A stretch of 64,000 nucleotides of DNA from Variovorax brevis. GTDB taxonomy: Bacteria; Pseudomonadota; Gammaproteobacteria; Burkholderiales; Burkholderiaceae_C. How positions within the stretch are numbered: the first letter of the stretch is position 1; the number at the start of each line of letters is the position of its first letter. Below are positions 21,677-31,221 of the stretch, piece after piece. The stretch is from contig NZ_JASZYG010000006.1 of assembly GCF_030317105.1 (NCBI RefSeq), forward strand, positions 62,001 through 126,000, given 5' to 3'. The notes beneath the pieces were generated by a model. It saw only the letters and a list, made by a program, of their open reading frames with translations, had not been told where the DNA came from and did not search any database. The translations under genes were made by a program, and so were the position numbers.

Positions 21677-22777
21677 TCAGGCCTGGCAGCATTCCGCGAG
21701 CACCTCGCGAACGAGTGCATCGGGCGCGCCTCGCACCACCGCCGAACCGGGCGCATCGAGAACGACGAAGCGGATCTCGCCCGCCTCGGATTTCTTGTCG
21801 ATGCGCATGAGTTCCAGGTAGCGCTCCGCCGTGAGCGCCGGGCCGACGACCGGCAGGCCGGCGCGCTCGATCAGGCGCGTCAGTCGGGCGACGAAGGACG
21901 CATCCACGCCGCCCAGGCGCTGCGACAAGTGCGCCGCCATCACCATGCCGCAACCGACCGCTTCGCCATGCAGCCATTCCCCATAACCCAAGCCGGATTC
22001 GATCGCGTGGCCGAAGGTGTGGCCGAAGTTGAGAATGGCGCGCAAGCCCGCTTCGCGTTCGTCCTGCCCGACGACCAGCGCCTTGATCTCGCAACTACGG
22101 CGCACCGCGTACGCGAGCGCCGACGGGTCGCGTGCAACCATGGCGTCCAGATGGGCCTCGATCCACTCGAGGAAGTCCAGGTCGTGGATCGGCCCGTACT
22201 TGATGACTTCGGCCAGCCCCGCGCTCAGTTCACGCGGCGGCAAGGTCTTGAGCGTCGAGAGATCGCACAACACCAGCTGCGGCTGGTAGAACGCGCCGAT
22301 CATGTTCTTGCCCAGGGGGTGGTTGATGGCGGTCTTTCCCCCCACCGAGGAATCCACCTGCGCGAGCAGCGTGGTCGGCACCTGCACAAAGGGAACGCCG
22401 CGCATGTAGCTGGCGGCCGCAAAGCCCGTCATGTCGCCCACCACGCCGCCGCCAAGTGCAAAAAGAACGGTCTTGCGATCGCAGCCGTTGGCCAGCAAGG
22501 CGTCGAAGATCAGGTTGAGGGTTGCCCAATCCTTGTGGACTTCGCCATCCGGAAGCTCGAGGACGAACACCTTGCGAAATCGTTCCGCCAAGGTCTTGCG
22601 CAAGGCCGCGACGTACAGCGGCCCGACGGTGGTGTTCGTCACGATCAGGGCGCTCGCTGCGTCGGACACACCGGCGAGCTTGCTGGCGTCCTGCAACAGC
22701 TCGCTGCCGATCAGAATGGGATAGCTTCGGTCGCCGAGATCGATCTCGACGCGCTCGTGAGGGGCGGTCAATGGCAT
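21677..22777 (-). CDS. aroB: 3-dehydroquinate synthase
   Basis: NAD- and zinc-dependent enzyme making 3-dehydroquinate from DAHP, the second step of the shikimate pathway. The 366-residue length is typical. Motifs are GGGVVGDMTGFAAASYMRG (NAD site), PTTLLAQVDSSVGGKTAINH, LAEVIKYG and NFGHTFGHAIESGLGYG. The ATG at 22775-22777 was preferred to one 48 bases upstream because homologous sequence begins there. It follows aroK by about 55 bases; aroK-aroB after pilQ is a conserved arrangement. Confidence 0.97.
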   Translation of the reverse strand: MPLTAPHERVEIDLGDRSYPILIGSELLQDASKLAGVSDAASALIVTNTTVGPLYVAALRKTLAERFRKVFVLELPDGEVHKDWATLNLIFDALLANGCDRKTVLFALGGGVVGDMTGFAAASYMRGVPFVQVPTTLLAQVDSSVGGKTAINHPLGKNMIGAFYQPQLVLCDLSTLKTLPPRELSAGLAEVIKYGPIHDLDFLEWIEAHLDAMVARDPSALAYAVRRSCEIKALVVGQDEREAGLRAILNFGHTFGHAIESGLGYGEWLHGEAVGCGMVMAAHLSQRLGGVDASFVARLTRLIERAGLPVVGPALTAERYLELMRIDKKSEAGEIRFVVLDAPGSAVVRGAPDALVREVLAECCQA

Positions 22778-22831
22778 GGCCGCAAGTTTAGGCGCAGCGC
22801 AGGCCCCGTTCAGGCGCCTTGCCAAAAGACA

Positions 22832-23386
22832 CTAAACGGGCGCTTCGCCGGCCGGCGGCACCGCAATGCCGGCGAGTTCAAGTTGCATCACGATCAGGTT
22901 GACCAGCATGGCCACGGTCGGCCGGCCGGTATCGACGATGTCGTGCGCCGTCTCGCGGTACAGCGGGTCGCGCACCGCGTGAAGTTCCCGCAGCCGGCCC
23001 AGCGGATCTTCAACCTGCAGCAAGGGGCGCTTCACGTCGTGGCGCAGGCGCCGAAACAGATCTTCGGGCGAGGAGCGCAGGTAGATCACATGGAAGTGGT
23101 TGCGCAGCTGCTGGCGATTGGCCTCGCGCAGCACGGATCCGCCGCCCGTGGCCACGATGCCCGAGGCCGAGCGCCCCAACTCGGCCAGCACGTCCTGCTC
23201 GATGTCCCGGAAGCGCGCCTCGCCTTCCCGCTCGAAAAAATCCCGGATGGAACAGCCGATGCGCTGCTCGATGACCGTATCGGAGTCTGCAAATGGCAAC
23301 TGCAGTCGCTGCGACAAACGTCGCCCGACTGCAGATTTCCCGGATCCGGGGAGGCCAACCAGTGCTACCGCCACGCAGGTCGGCAC
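22832..23386 (-). CDS. aroK: Shikimate kinase
   Basis: A 184-residue P-loop kinase phosphorylating shikimate. Walker A GLPGSGKS spans residues 11-18. FADSDTVIEQRIG includes the shikimate-binding aspartate, FRDIEQDVL the conserved arginine region, and ATGGGSVL the substrate GGG loop. It sits 10 bases after pilQ and before aroB, a common proteobacterial order that links shikimate genes to the pil operon. Confidence 0.97.
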   Translation of the reverse strand: MPTCVAVALVGLPGSGKSAVGRRLSQRLQLPFADSDTVIEQRIGCSIRDFFEREGEARFRDIEQDVLAELGRSASGIVATGGGSVLREANRQQLRNHFHVIYLRSSPEDLFRRLRHDVKRPLLQVEDPLGRLRELHAVRDPLYRETAHDIVDTGRPTVAMLVNLIVMQLELAGIAVPPAGEAPV

Positions 23387-23396
23387 GCCACGCGCG

Positions 23397-25547
23397 TCAG
23401 CGCGCGGCGTTGCGGTCGGTAATCATCTTCGGGGTGATAAAGACGAGCATTTCGGTCTTGTTGGCAACGCGATTGCGCGTACGGAACAGTGCGCCAAGGT
23501 AAGGCACTTCACCCAGTACCGGTATGCGAGATTCGTCGTTGGTTTCGGTGAGCTCGAAGATACCACCGATGACGACCGTGCCGCCGTTCTCGACCAGCAC
23601 TTCGGTTTGCACGTGTTTCGTGTTGATCGCGAAGCCCGCCAGGGTTTGCTGGCCCACGGTGTCCTTGTTCACGTCGAGCGTGAGGATGATGTTGCCTTCC
23701 GGCGTGATCTGCGGCGTCACCTCGAGCTTGAGGTTGGCCTTGCGGAACGCGATGGAAGTTGCGCCGCTGGACGTTGCCACCTGGTAGGGCAGTTCCGTGC
23801 CCTGCTCGATCAGCGCCTTGGTCTGGTCGGCCGTCACGACACGCGGGCTGGACACCACCTTGCCCTTGCCGTCGGCTTCGAGCGCGGAGATTTCAAGGTT
23901 GAGAAGTCGCGAGAGGTTCGAGCTGAACAGCGACAGCGCGAAGGTACCCGGCAGGTTGCCCGTGCCACTGGGGCTGACCGCGGGCAGGTTGACGAAGTTG
24001 CCGTTGGTGTTCGAGCCGAAGGTGCCCGTGTTGCCGCCGATGCCTGCACCGCCATTGAAGGTGGGCGTTGCGGGCAGCGGACCCGCGGTGACGGTGGGGT
24101 TCAAACCGATGGAATTGGTGCCGTTGAGGATGGAGCCACCCAGCTTCACACCCAGCGACTTGCCAAAGGTATCCGACGCTTCGACGATGCGGGCTTCGAT
24201 CAGCACCTGGCGAACCGGCACGTCCAGCTTCTGGATCAGTTCAGCCACTTGCGCCAGCCGCGAGGGGATGTCCGACACGAAAATCTGGTTGGTGCGCGAT
24301 TCCGCAATCACGCTGCCACGCGCACTCAGGATGCGGGTAGCGGTTCCGCTGGCCGCGCCGCCGCTCGTGCCGGAACCCGTCAGGCCCTGCGCAATCGCGA
24401 CAGCCTTCGTGTAGTTCAGCTGGAACGACTGGGTGCGCAGCGGCTCGAGGTTCTCGATGGCGTTCATCGCCTCGAACTCGACCTTTTCCTTGGCGTTGAT
24501 TTCATCCTTGGGCGCGATCCACAGCACGCTGCCGTTCTTGCGCATGCCCAGGTTTTTGGCCTGCATGATGATGTCCAGCGCCTGGTCCCAGGGCACGTCC
24601 TTCAGCCGCAGCGTGAGGGCGCCCGTCACCGAGTCGGAGGTCACGATGTTGAAGTTCGTGAAGTCGGCGATGACCTGCAGCAGCGAGCGGATCTCGATGT
24701 TCTGGAAGTTCAGCGACAGCTTCTCGCCGTTGTAGCCGGCACCTTGCGTGAGCTTGGTCGGATCGATCTTGCGGGGACGCACTTCGACGACGAACTGGTT
24801 CTCGCTCTGGTAGGCGCTGTGCTCCCATTCGCCCTTGGGCTCGATGGTCATGCGCACCCGGTCACCCTGCTGTTGCGTGGTGATGAGTTGCACCGGCGTG
24901 CCGAAGTCGGCGACGTCCAGGCGGCGGCGCAGGCCTTCGGGCAGTGTCGATTTGGTGAATTCGACCACCAGGTTCTTGCCCTGCTGGCGAATGTCCACAC
25001 CCACCTGGTTGTTGGACAGGTCGACGATCACGCGGCCCGTGCGGTCCGTGCCGAGGCGGAAGTCGATGTCGCGAATCGGCTGCGAGTCGCGGTTGCGGTT
25101 CTCGGCAAAGGCCGACGTCGTCGTCGCGGCCTGTGCAGGGCCTGCCACCGGAACCAGCGACACCAGCACCGACTTGCCCTGGAGCTCCGCCTTGTAGTTC
25201 GTGGCTTCCTTGAGGTTCATCACCAGGCGCGTGCGGTCACCGGCCTGCACCACGTTCACCGAGCGCAGGTTGCCCTGGTTGACATCGATGGTGGAGCGCC
25301 CGATGGCGTTGGTCACGCCGGGGAAATCCAGCGCAATGCGCGCCGGCGTCTGGATCACAAAGCCCGTGGGCAATGCTGCCAATGGTTGCGTCAGGTCAAT
25401 GCGAATGACTTCGGAGCCCGACTGCATCGAGCTGGTCACTGCTTCGATGGCGTTCTGTGCATGGGCGGCAATGGCCGTTCCCAGCGCAAAAACTGTCGCG
25501 CCCATCACGCGTAGCCATTTACCCATCGCGTTTTGTTGTTGGTTCAT
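23397..25547 (-). CDS. pilQ: Type IV pilus secretin PilQ
   Basis: A 716-residue outer-membrane secretin through which the type IV pilus exits. A signal peptide (ends near AIAAHAQ) is followed by AMIN-type domains (LVMNLKEATNYKAEL and the VDIRQQGKNLVVEF region), an STN/N0 segment (NFQNIEIRSLLQVIADFTNFNIVTSDSV), an N1 domain and the C-terminal secretin barrel with VPVRQVLIEARIVEA and VENGGTVVIGGIFE. A glycine/asparagine-rich insert is seen near the middle of the secretin domain. The ATG overlaps the pilP stop. Confidence 0.97.
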   Translation of the reverse strand: MNQQQNAMGKWLRVMGATVFALGTAIAAHAQNAIEAVTSSMQSGSEVIRIDLTQPLAALPTGFVIQTPARIALDFPGVTNAIGRSTIDVNQGNLRSVNVVQAGDRTRLVMNLKEATNYKAELQGKSVLVSLVPVAGPAQAATTTSAFAENRNRDSQPIRDIDFRLGTDRTGRVIVDLSNNQVGVDIRQQGKNLVVEFTKSTLPEGLRRRLDVADFGTPVQLITTQQQGDRVRMTIEPKGEWEHSAYQSENQFVVEVRPRKIDPTKLTQGAGYNGEKLSLNFQNIEIRSLLQVIADFTNFNIVTSDSVTGALTLRLKDVPWDQALDIIMQAKNLGMRKNGSVLWIAPKDEINAKEKVEFEAMNAIENLEPLRTQSFQLNYTKAVAIAQGLTGSGTSGGAASGTATRILSARGSVIAESRTNQIFVSDIPSRLAQVAELIQKLDVPVRQVLIEARIVEASDTFGKSLGVKLGGSILNGTNSIGLNPTVTAGPLPATPTFNGGAGIGGNTGTFGSNTNGNFVNLPAVSPSGTGNLPGTFALSLFSSNLSRLLNLEISALEADGKGKVVSSPRVVTADQTKALIEQGTELPYQVATSSGATSIAFRKANLKLEVTPQITPEGNIILTLDVNKDTVGQQTLAGFAINTKHVQTEVLVENGGTVVIGGIFELTETNDESRIPVLGEVPYLGALFRTRNRVANKTEMLVFITPKMITDRNAAR

Positions 25548-26089
25548 TTCTTCGACCTCTCTTGCAACTCCAGCGTCGCCGGGCGTTCAATCCACTCACC
25601 GGCGGCGTCCTGCACGATTTCACGCAAGCCGAGTTCGGTTTCAGTAATACGGGTGATCTTCCCGTAGTTGAGTCCAAGGTAGTTGCCCACCCGGACTTGA
25701 TAAAGCAGCTTGTCCACGCTGATGAGCGCCACAGGTTGTCCGCTGCGGCTCAGGCTTCCGACCATTGCCATGGAGTCCAGCGGAAAGGCCTCGAGCGCTT
25801 CCTTGCGTCGCGTCAACTCCGGCGCGATCAGCCCGGACATGCTGGGCTGATTGGAGTCGCGGCGCAGCGCCTGCGTCAGCTTCAGGCTGTTGAACGGATC
25901 AAAGGCCGCGCCCTCGGTGTACGCCTGCGGCGTGAACTTCTTGGGCTCGGAAATCGGCGGCACGTTCGGGCGCACCTGCGCGCGCTGCTCCGTCATCCAT
26001 TGCTGGAGTTCTTCGCGATCCGAACCCGAGCAGCCGGCGAGCGTCAGCGTGGCAAGCCCCAGCCAGGCGGCAGTGTGCAGCGCCCTCAT
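25544..26089 (-). CDS. pilP: Type IV pilus lipoprotein PilP
   Basis: A 181-residue inner-membrane lipoprotein that ties the PilMNO alignment complex to PilQ. The signal peptide ends in a lipobox (TLAGC). PilP features are FDPFNSLKLTQAL, LEAFPLDSMAMVGSL and LLYQVRVGNYLGLNYGKITRITETELGLREIV. Start and stop overlap with pilO and pilQ by 4 bases each. Confidence 0.96.
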   Translation of the reverse strand: MRALHTAAWLGLATLTLAGCSGSDREELQQWMTEQRAQVRPNVPPISEPKKFTPQAYTEGAAFDPFNSLKLTQALRRDSNQPSMSGLIAPELTRRKEALEAFPLDSMAMVGSLSRSGQPVALISVDKLLYQVRVGNYLGLNYGKITRITETELGLREIVQDAAGEWIERPATLELQERSKK

Positions 26090-26763
26090 GGCTTGCCCTT
26101 CTGCGCCGTTGCGCGTTTCTGGGCGGCCTGCTCATCCTGATCGAGGTAGCGGAAGGTCTTGGCCGTTGCATCCATCGTCAGCGAACCATCCTTTTGCGGA
26201 ACGATCGTCAAGTTGTTCAGCGTCACGATGCGCGACAGGTTGGCGATGTCGGCAGCGAAGGCGCCCATGTCGTGATACCGACCCGTCACGCGCACCGCAA
26301 TCGGCAATTCGGCGTAGTAGTCCTTGACCGTGACCTGACCGGGACGGAACAACTCGAACTGCAGGCTGCGGCCCAGGCCCGCCTGGTTGATGTCCGACAG
26401 CAAGGCATCCATTTCCGCCTTGCTGGGCAATTGCTTTTCCAGGAGGAAGACGTATTGCTGAACCTGCTCGCGCTGTTTCTTGAGCAGGTCGAGGTTGGCC
26501 GCTTGCGCCACCTTCTTCGTGTAGTCGGCGCGCAGCGTCACTTCCTTGGCGCGTGCGGCTTCCAGTTCGTCATTGGAATTGGTGAGCCACAGGAACCACA
26601 GCGCCACGACGACGGCCGCCATGACCACGATGTAGAGCGCCCAGCGCGGCAGCGGCGGCCACACGGACGGGTCGTTTGGATTCAACCCGCGGAACTGGTC
26701 CCCGAAGCGCCGCAAGGATGCAGCGATATCGACTTTTGGAGCGGAGGAGCGTTTGGTTGCCAT
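26086..26763 (-). CDS. pilO: Type IV pilus assembly protein PilO
   Basis: A 225-residue bitopic inner-membrane protein with one transmembrane segment (about residues 36-56, WALYIVVMAAVVVALWFLWL), then a coiled-coil stretch and a ferredoxin-like periplasmic domain. QYVFLLEKQLPSKAEMDALLSDINQAGLGRSLQFELFRPG is typical of PilO. The ATG at 26761-26763 is chosen since the upstream extension is an arginine-rich read of pilN in another frame. Four bases separate it from pilN. Confidence 0.95.
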   Translation of the reverse strand: MATKRSSAPKVDIAASLRRFGDQFRGLNPNDPSVWPPLPRWALYIVVMAAVVVALWFLWLTNSNDELEAARAKEVTLRADYTKKVAQAANLDLLKKQREQVQQYVFLLEKQLPSKAEMDALLSDINQAGLGRSLQFELFRPGQVTVKDYYAELPIAVRVTGRYHDMGAFAADIANLSRIVTLNNLTIVPQKDGSLTMDATAKTFRYLDQDEQAAQKRATAQKGKP

Positions 26764-26767
26764 GCGC

Positions 26768-27394
26768 TTACCCCTTCGCCGCCGAGGCTGGTGCCTTGAC
26801 CGCGGGCGCACCCGGCGCGGGCTTCTGCGCGTCCGTCGGACGCTTCAGCCCGATGCGCATCGTGAAGTTGGCCACCCGGCGCTGATCGCGGGCGCTGAGG
26901 GCAACGGTCGATGCGGTGATCTCGACCAGTTCCGGCTTCACCAGCCACGGGCTGTTGTTGCCAAGGTTGCGCAGCAACTCGGAAACGCGTTCGTTGGACT
27001 GGGCCATGCCCTGCAAGGTGACGGTCTGGTTGTCCTGTTTCATGTTCACCAGATAGACACCATCAGGCATTTGGCGCACGAGCTCGTTGAGCAGGTGCAC
27101 CGGGAGGTTTCTGTCGCCCTGCAGGTCTTCGACCGCCTGCTGGCGGGCGCGCAAGGCGGCGATCTCGGCTTGCAGCGTCGAGATCTCCTTGATCTCGGCT
27201 TCGAGCTTGGTGATCTCGGATTGCAGGTAGACGTTCTTGGACTGCTGGTTCGAGATCTGGGCCTCGTACCAGACGTAGGCCGCACCGGCGATCAGGCCGC
27301 CGATGAGTGCCGCCGCGCCCAGCGACGCATAGAAGTTCTCCCGCCGGCGCTTTCGGGCCGCCTCGCGGTGGGGAAGCAGGTTGATCAAAATCAC
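26768..27394 (-). CDS. pilN: Type IV pilus assembly protein PilN
   Basis: A 208-residue bitopic protein. Its N-terminal INLLPHRE motif binds PilM in other species; one transmembrane helix (ALIGGLIAGAAYVWYEA) and a coiled coil (LQSEITKLEAEIKEISTLQAEI) follow. The start is GTG (complement of 27392-27394), 8 bases after GGAGG, which puts INLLPHR right at the N terminus as expected; the GTGA overlaps the pilM stop. Confidence 0.95.
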   Translation of the reverse strand: MILINLLPHREAARKRRRENFYASLGAAALIGGLIAGAAYVWYEAQISNQQSKNVYLQSEITKLEAEIKEISTLQAEIAALRARQQAVEDLQGDRNLPVHLLNELVRQMPDGVYLVNMKQDNQTVTLQGMAQSNERVSELLRNLGNNSPWLVKPELVEITASTVALSARDQRRVANFTMRIGLKRPTDAQKPAPGAPAVKAPASAAKG

Positions 27395-28470
27395 TGCTGG
27401 AACCTCCGCATGGCCAGCCCACACGAGGTCAGATAGGACGGCGCCTCGCGACGCACCTTCTTCTCGCGAATCCCGGCGGCGAACTCCATGCCGTCAAACG
27501 GATTGACCAGCGAACAGGCAAACGAGGTCTGCCGCGTGACGGCGCTCGTCAGGCCCGGAAGCGATGCCGATCCGCCCGCGAGCAACACATAGTCCACCCG
27601 GTTGTAGGGCGTGCTGGTAAAGAAGAACTGAAGCGCACGCGCGATTTCCTGCGCAATGCTCGCCACGAAGGGCTTGAGCACACCGGCGCCATAGTCGTCG
27701 GGCAGGTCGCCATTGCGCTTCTTGGTTTCAGCCTCTTCGGCCGAGAAGCCGTACTGGCGAACGATCAGCTGCGTCAGCTGCGCGCCGCCAAACGCTTGAT
27801 CGCGGTCGTACAGCACTTCCTGGTTGCGCAGCACCTGCATGCTCGTGGTGGAGGCGCCCACTTCGAACAGCGCCACCACGGCATCCCGCCCTTCGCCCGG
27901 CAACTGCTCGATCAGGCGCGAGGCAGCCAGCCGCGAGGCATAGGACTCCACATCCAGGATCAGCGCCTTGAGCCCGGCCGCCTCGGCCAGGCCTTGCCGG
28001 TCTTGCACCTTTTCCTTGCGCGAGGCGGCAATGAGCACCTCGACGTCGCCGGAAGAGTTGGCGCTCGGCCCCATCACGCAGAAGTCCAGACTCACTTCGT
28101 CGAGCGAGAAGGGAATGTATTGGTTGGCCTCGGACTCGACCTGAATCTCAAGCTCCTGCTCGCTCAAGCCGCCGGGCAGGATGATTTTCTTGGTGATGAC
28201 GGCCGATGGCGGCAAGGCCAAGGCGGCGTTCTTTGTGCGCGTTCCGCTCTTGCGGACCACGCGCCGGACCGCGTCGGCCACTTCGTCGAACTTCTCGACG
28301 TTGCCATCCGTGATCCAGCCGCGTTCCAGCGGTTCGATCGCACAGCGCTCGAGCAACAACTTGCCCGACGCGTCGCGCCCGAGCTCGACCAGCTTGACGC
28401 TGGACGAACTGACGTCGAGACCGAGCAATGGCCCAGGCTGACGGCGAAACAACGATCCAAAAGCAGCCAA
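27391..28470 (-). CDS. pilM: Type IV pilus ATPase-like protein PilM
   Basis: A 359-residue actin-like cytoplasmic protein of the pilus alignment complex. GLDVSSSSVKLVELG is the phosphate-1 loop, VALFEVGASTTSMQVLRN phosphate 2, and VLLAGGSASLPGLTSAV the adenosine loop. It is the first gene of pilMNOPQ. The start is TTG (complement of 28468-28470); only a weak GGGA precedes it. The 254-bp spacer to mrcA must hold its promoter. Confidence 0.95.
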   Translation of the reverse strand: MAAFGSLFRRQPGPLLGLDVSSSSVKLVELGRDASGKLLLERCAIEPLERGWITDGNVEKFDEVADAVRRVVRKSGTRTKNAALALPPSAVITKKIILPGGLSEQELEIQVESEANQYIPFSLDEVSLDFCVMGPSANSSGDVEVLIAASRKEKVQDRQGLAEAAGLKALILDVESYASRLAASRLIEQLPGEGRDAVVALFEVGASTTSMQVLRNQEVLYDRDQAFGGAQLTQLIVRQYGFSAEEAETKKRNGDLPDDYGAGVLKPFVASIAQEIARALQFFFTSTPYNRVDYVLLAGGSASLPGLTSAVTRQTSFACSLVNPFDGMEFAAGIREKKVRREAPSYLTSCGLAMRRFQQ

Positions 28471-28724
28471 GTTCGATCCCGATTAAGTTGTAACGATTCG
28501 AAAAATGTGCATGAAATTTCCGTCTGAGGCACATGCTAGCAGCAAGGTTTGTGACGATCCAAGCTGGAAGATGTGGTCTAGGTCACATTCGTTGTCAAAA
28601 GCTGACGTAAATGTTGGTCCGTGCAACTTAGATCACAAATTGGAGTACTTGGGACTTAAGACGCTTTGACGACGCCCGGCACCGGAGTGCGTTTTTATAA
28701 TGTGCATTGACTTCGTCTGCCTAC
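28471..28724. promoter_or_regulatory. Divergent pilM-mrcA regulatory region
   Basis: 254 bp, more AT-rich than the flanking genes. It contains two CRP-like 16-mers: TGTGG-N6-TCACA at 28572-28587 and TGCAA-N6-TCACA at 28622-28637, exactly 50 bp apart. A TATAAT box lies at 28696-28701 facing mrcA. No convincing -35 with 16-18 bp spacing was found for it. No clear pilM promoter was identified. Confidence 0.4.
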
Positions 28725-31175
28725 ATGCCCGCCACAAATCGCCCGACCGGGCCCTCGCCCAAGAGCCCCCCACCTCCTTCCAAGCGCCCGACGTGGTTGA
28801 CATGGCTGCTGCGCCTCGTGATTTGGAGCTTCGGCATTGCCGCTGCCGGTGTGCTCTCGCTGCTGTTCGTCATTGCCGTGGCATTGGCCGTCGCATATCC
28901 GAATTTGCCCGATATTTCCGAGATGTCGGAGTACCGCCCCAAATTGCCGCTGCGGGTATTTTCTTCCGAAGGGGTGCTCATTGGTGAGTTTGGTGAAGAG
29001 AGGAGAAATCTCACCCCTATTGACACGATTCCCAAAGTGATGAAGGACGCCGTCCTCGCAGCCGAGGACTCGCGCTTCTATTCGCACGGCGGCGTGGACT
29101 ACAAGGGCGTCATGCGGGCGGGGGTCGCCAATTTGAGCCGCGTCAAGAGCCAAGGCGCATCGACCATCTCCATGCAGGTCGCGCGCAACGTCTACCTCAG
29201 CTCCGAGAAAACCTTCACGCGCAAGATCTACGAGATCCTGCTGACCTTCAAGCTGGAGCACGTGCTCACCAAGGACCAGATCCTGGAGATCTACCTGAAC
29301 CAGATCTACCTTGGCAACCGCGCCTATGGTTTTGCGGCGGCCTCGGAGTCCTACTTCGGCAAGCCGCTCAAGGACATCTCCATTGCCGAAGCGGCCATGC
29401 TGGCCGGATTGCCCAAGGCACCGGGCGCCAACAACCCCGTCAACAACCCCAGCCGTGCGCGCGGCCGCCAGTTGTATGTGATCGACCGCATGGTCGAGGC
29501 CGGCTTCATCACGGAGGCGCAGGCAGACGTTGCGCGCAAGGAGCAACTCCATTTGCGCGATGGCCAGGACCCGAACAAGCTGCACGCCGAATACGTGGCA
29601 GAGACCGTTCGCCAACTGATGTACGCGCAGTACGGCGACACCACCTATACACGCGGCCTGAAGGTCTACACCTCCATCGTCGCCGCCGACCAGACCGCTG
29701 CCTACCGCGCCCTGCGCAAGGGCATCATGGACTACGAGCGCAAGCAGATCTATCGCGGCCCCGAGAAGTTCATCGACCTGCCCAACGATGCGCGCGACCA
29801 GGACGACGCCGTCGACGATGCGCTGTCCGACCACCCCGACAACGACGACGTGCTGGCCGCGGTCGTCCTCAAGGCGACCGCCAAGCAGGTGGACGCCGTT
29901 CGCGCCAACGGCGACGCCATCCAGATCACCGGCGAGGGCCTGCGCCCTGCGCAATCGGGGCTCTCGGACAAGGCGCCGCCCAACATCAAGATTCGCCGGG
30001 GCGCGGTCATCCGGGTCGTCAAGACGCCCAAGAACACCTGGGAGATCACGCAGCTGCCGGAAGTGGAAGGCGCCTTCGTCGCCATGGACCCGCGCGACGG
30101 TGCGGTCAAGGCACTGGTCGGCGGTTTTGATTTCGGCAAGAACAAGTTCAACCACGTGACGCAGGCGTGGCGCCAGCCGGGCTCGAGCTTCAAGCCTTTC
30201 ATCTATTCGGCCGCACTCGAAAAGGGCTTCACGCCGTCGACCGTCATCAACGACGGCCCGCTCTTCTTTGACGCAGGCACCACCGGCGGCCAACCCTGGG
30301 AGCCCAAGAACTACGGCGGCGGCTTTGATGGCCCCATGTCGATGCGGCGCGCTCTGGCCAAGTCCAAGAACATGGTGTCCATCCGCATCCTGCAATCCAT
30401 CGGCACGCACTACGCGCAAGACTGGATCACCAACTTCGGCTTCGATCGCGAGAAGCACGCCGCCTACCTGCCGATGGCCCTGGGCGCCGGTTCGGTGACG
30501 CCGATGCAAATGGCGGTGGGCTACTCGGTCTTTGCCAACGGCGGCTATCGCGTGAACCCGTACCTCGTCACGAAGATCACCGACCATCGCGACAAGGTGC
30601 TCGTCGACAAGCAGCCGCCCCTGCTCAACGAAACGATCCGCGCCATTTCCGCGCGCAACGCTTTCGTCATGGACAACCTGCTGCAGGAAGTCGCCCGCTC
30701 CGGCACGGCCGCCAATGCGCAGCGGATGCTCAAGCGCCCCGACCTCTATGGCAAGACGGGCACGACCAACGATTCGCTCGATGCGTGGTTTGCCGGCTTC
30801 CAGCCGACGATGACCGCGATTTCCTGGATCGGCTACGACACGCCGCGCAGCCTCGGGGACAAGGAAACCGGCGGCGGCCTGAGCCTGCCCATCTGGATCA
30901 ACTTCATGGAGACCGCCATCAAGGGTGTGGCCGTGAGCGAGTATCCGGCGCCCTCAGGTGTCGTGAACGTCGGCGGCGAGTGGTACTTCGACGACTACGC
31001 GCCGGGCAGGGGCGTTGCAAGCTTGGGCGTTGAAGCCGCCGCCGCGCCCTCAAGTTCGGGCTCGGGTTCCAGTTCCTCGAATGAATCCTCGGGCGGCGGT
31101 GGTGCTGCACCTGCCCATGAACAACAACCGCCGCCTGAAGAACGCAATCGGATTCTGGATCTGTTCAGGAACTGA
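28725..31175 (+). CDS. mrcA: Penicillin-binding protein 1A (class A)
   Basis: An 816-residue bifunctional peptidoglycan synthase. A proline-rich cytoplasmic tail and one transmembrane helix (about residues 27-53) lead to the GT51 transglycosylase domain (EDSRFYSHGGVDYKG near residue 110). An OB-like insertion follows, then the transpeptidase with SSFK (near 486), SKN and KTGTT (near 676). The C terminus is serine/glycine/proline-rich. The ATG at 28725 is preferred; an in-frame TTG at 28707 would coincide with the predicted transcription start. Neither has a clear ribosome binding site. Confidence 0.96.
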   Translation: MPATNRPTGPSPKSPPPPSKRPTWLTWLLRLVIWSFGIAAAGVLSLLFVIAVALAVAYPNLPDISEMSEYRPKLPLRVFSSEGVLIGEFGEERRNLTPIDTIPKVMKDAVLAAEDSRFYSHGGVDYKGVMRAGVANLSRVKSQGASTISMQVARNVYLSSEKTFTRKIYEILLTFKLEHVLTKDQILEIYLNQIYLGNRAYGFAAASESYFGKPLKDISIAEAAMLAGLPKAPGANNPVNNPSRARGRQLYVIDRMVEAGFITEAQADVARKEQLHLRDGQDPNKLHAEYVAETVRQLMYAQYGDTTYTRGLKVYTSIVAADQTAAYRALRKGIMDYERKQIYRGPEKFIDLPNDARDQDDAVDDALSDHPDNDDVLAAVVLKATAKQVDAVRANGDAIQITGEGLRPAQSGLSDKAPPNIKIRRGAVIRVVKTPKNTWEITQLPEVEGAFVAMDPRDGAVKALVGGFDFGKNKFNHVTQAWRQPGSSFKPFIYSAALEKGFTPSTVINDGPLFFDAGTTGGQPWEPKNYGGGFDGPMSMRRALAKSKNMVSIRILQSIGTHYAQDWITNFGFDREKHAAYLPMALGAGSVTPMQMAVGYSVFANGGYRVNPYLVTKITDHRDKVLVDKQPPLLNETIRAISARNAFVMDNLLQEVARSGTAANAQRMLKRPDLYGKTGTTNDSLDAWFAGFQPTMTAISWIGYDTPRSLGDKETGGGLSLPIWINFMETAIKGVAVSEYPAPSGVVNVGGEWYFDDYAPGRGVASLGVEAAAAPSSSGSGSSSSNESSGGGGAAPAHEQQPPPEERNRILDLFRN

Positions 31176-31185
31176 CGGGCATCAG

Positions 31186-31210
31186 GACGGGGCCTGACCC
31201 CGTCTTCTTC
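31186..31210. terminator. Bidirectional terminator-like hairpin, mrcA/cyaY
   Basis: GACGGGG (31186-31192) pairs with CCCCGTC (31198-31204) around a CCTGA loop, followed by TTCTTC on the plus strand. It lies between the convergent ends of mrcA and cyaY. The T-run is weak, so efficiency is uncertain. Confidence 0.55.
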
Positions 31211-31221
31211 GCTGCGCTGCG

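Noticed and set aside
28695..30587. A 630-codon minus-strand open frame opposite mrcA
   Set aside because: Same antisense artefact; mrcA has all catalytic motifs.
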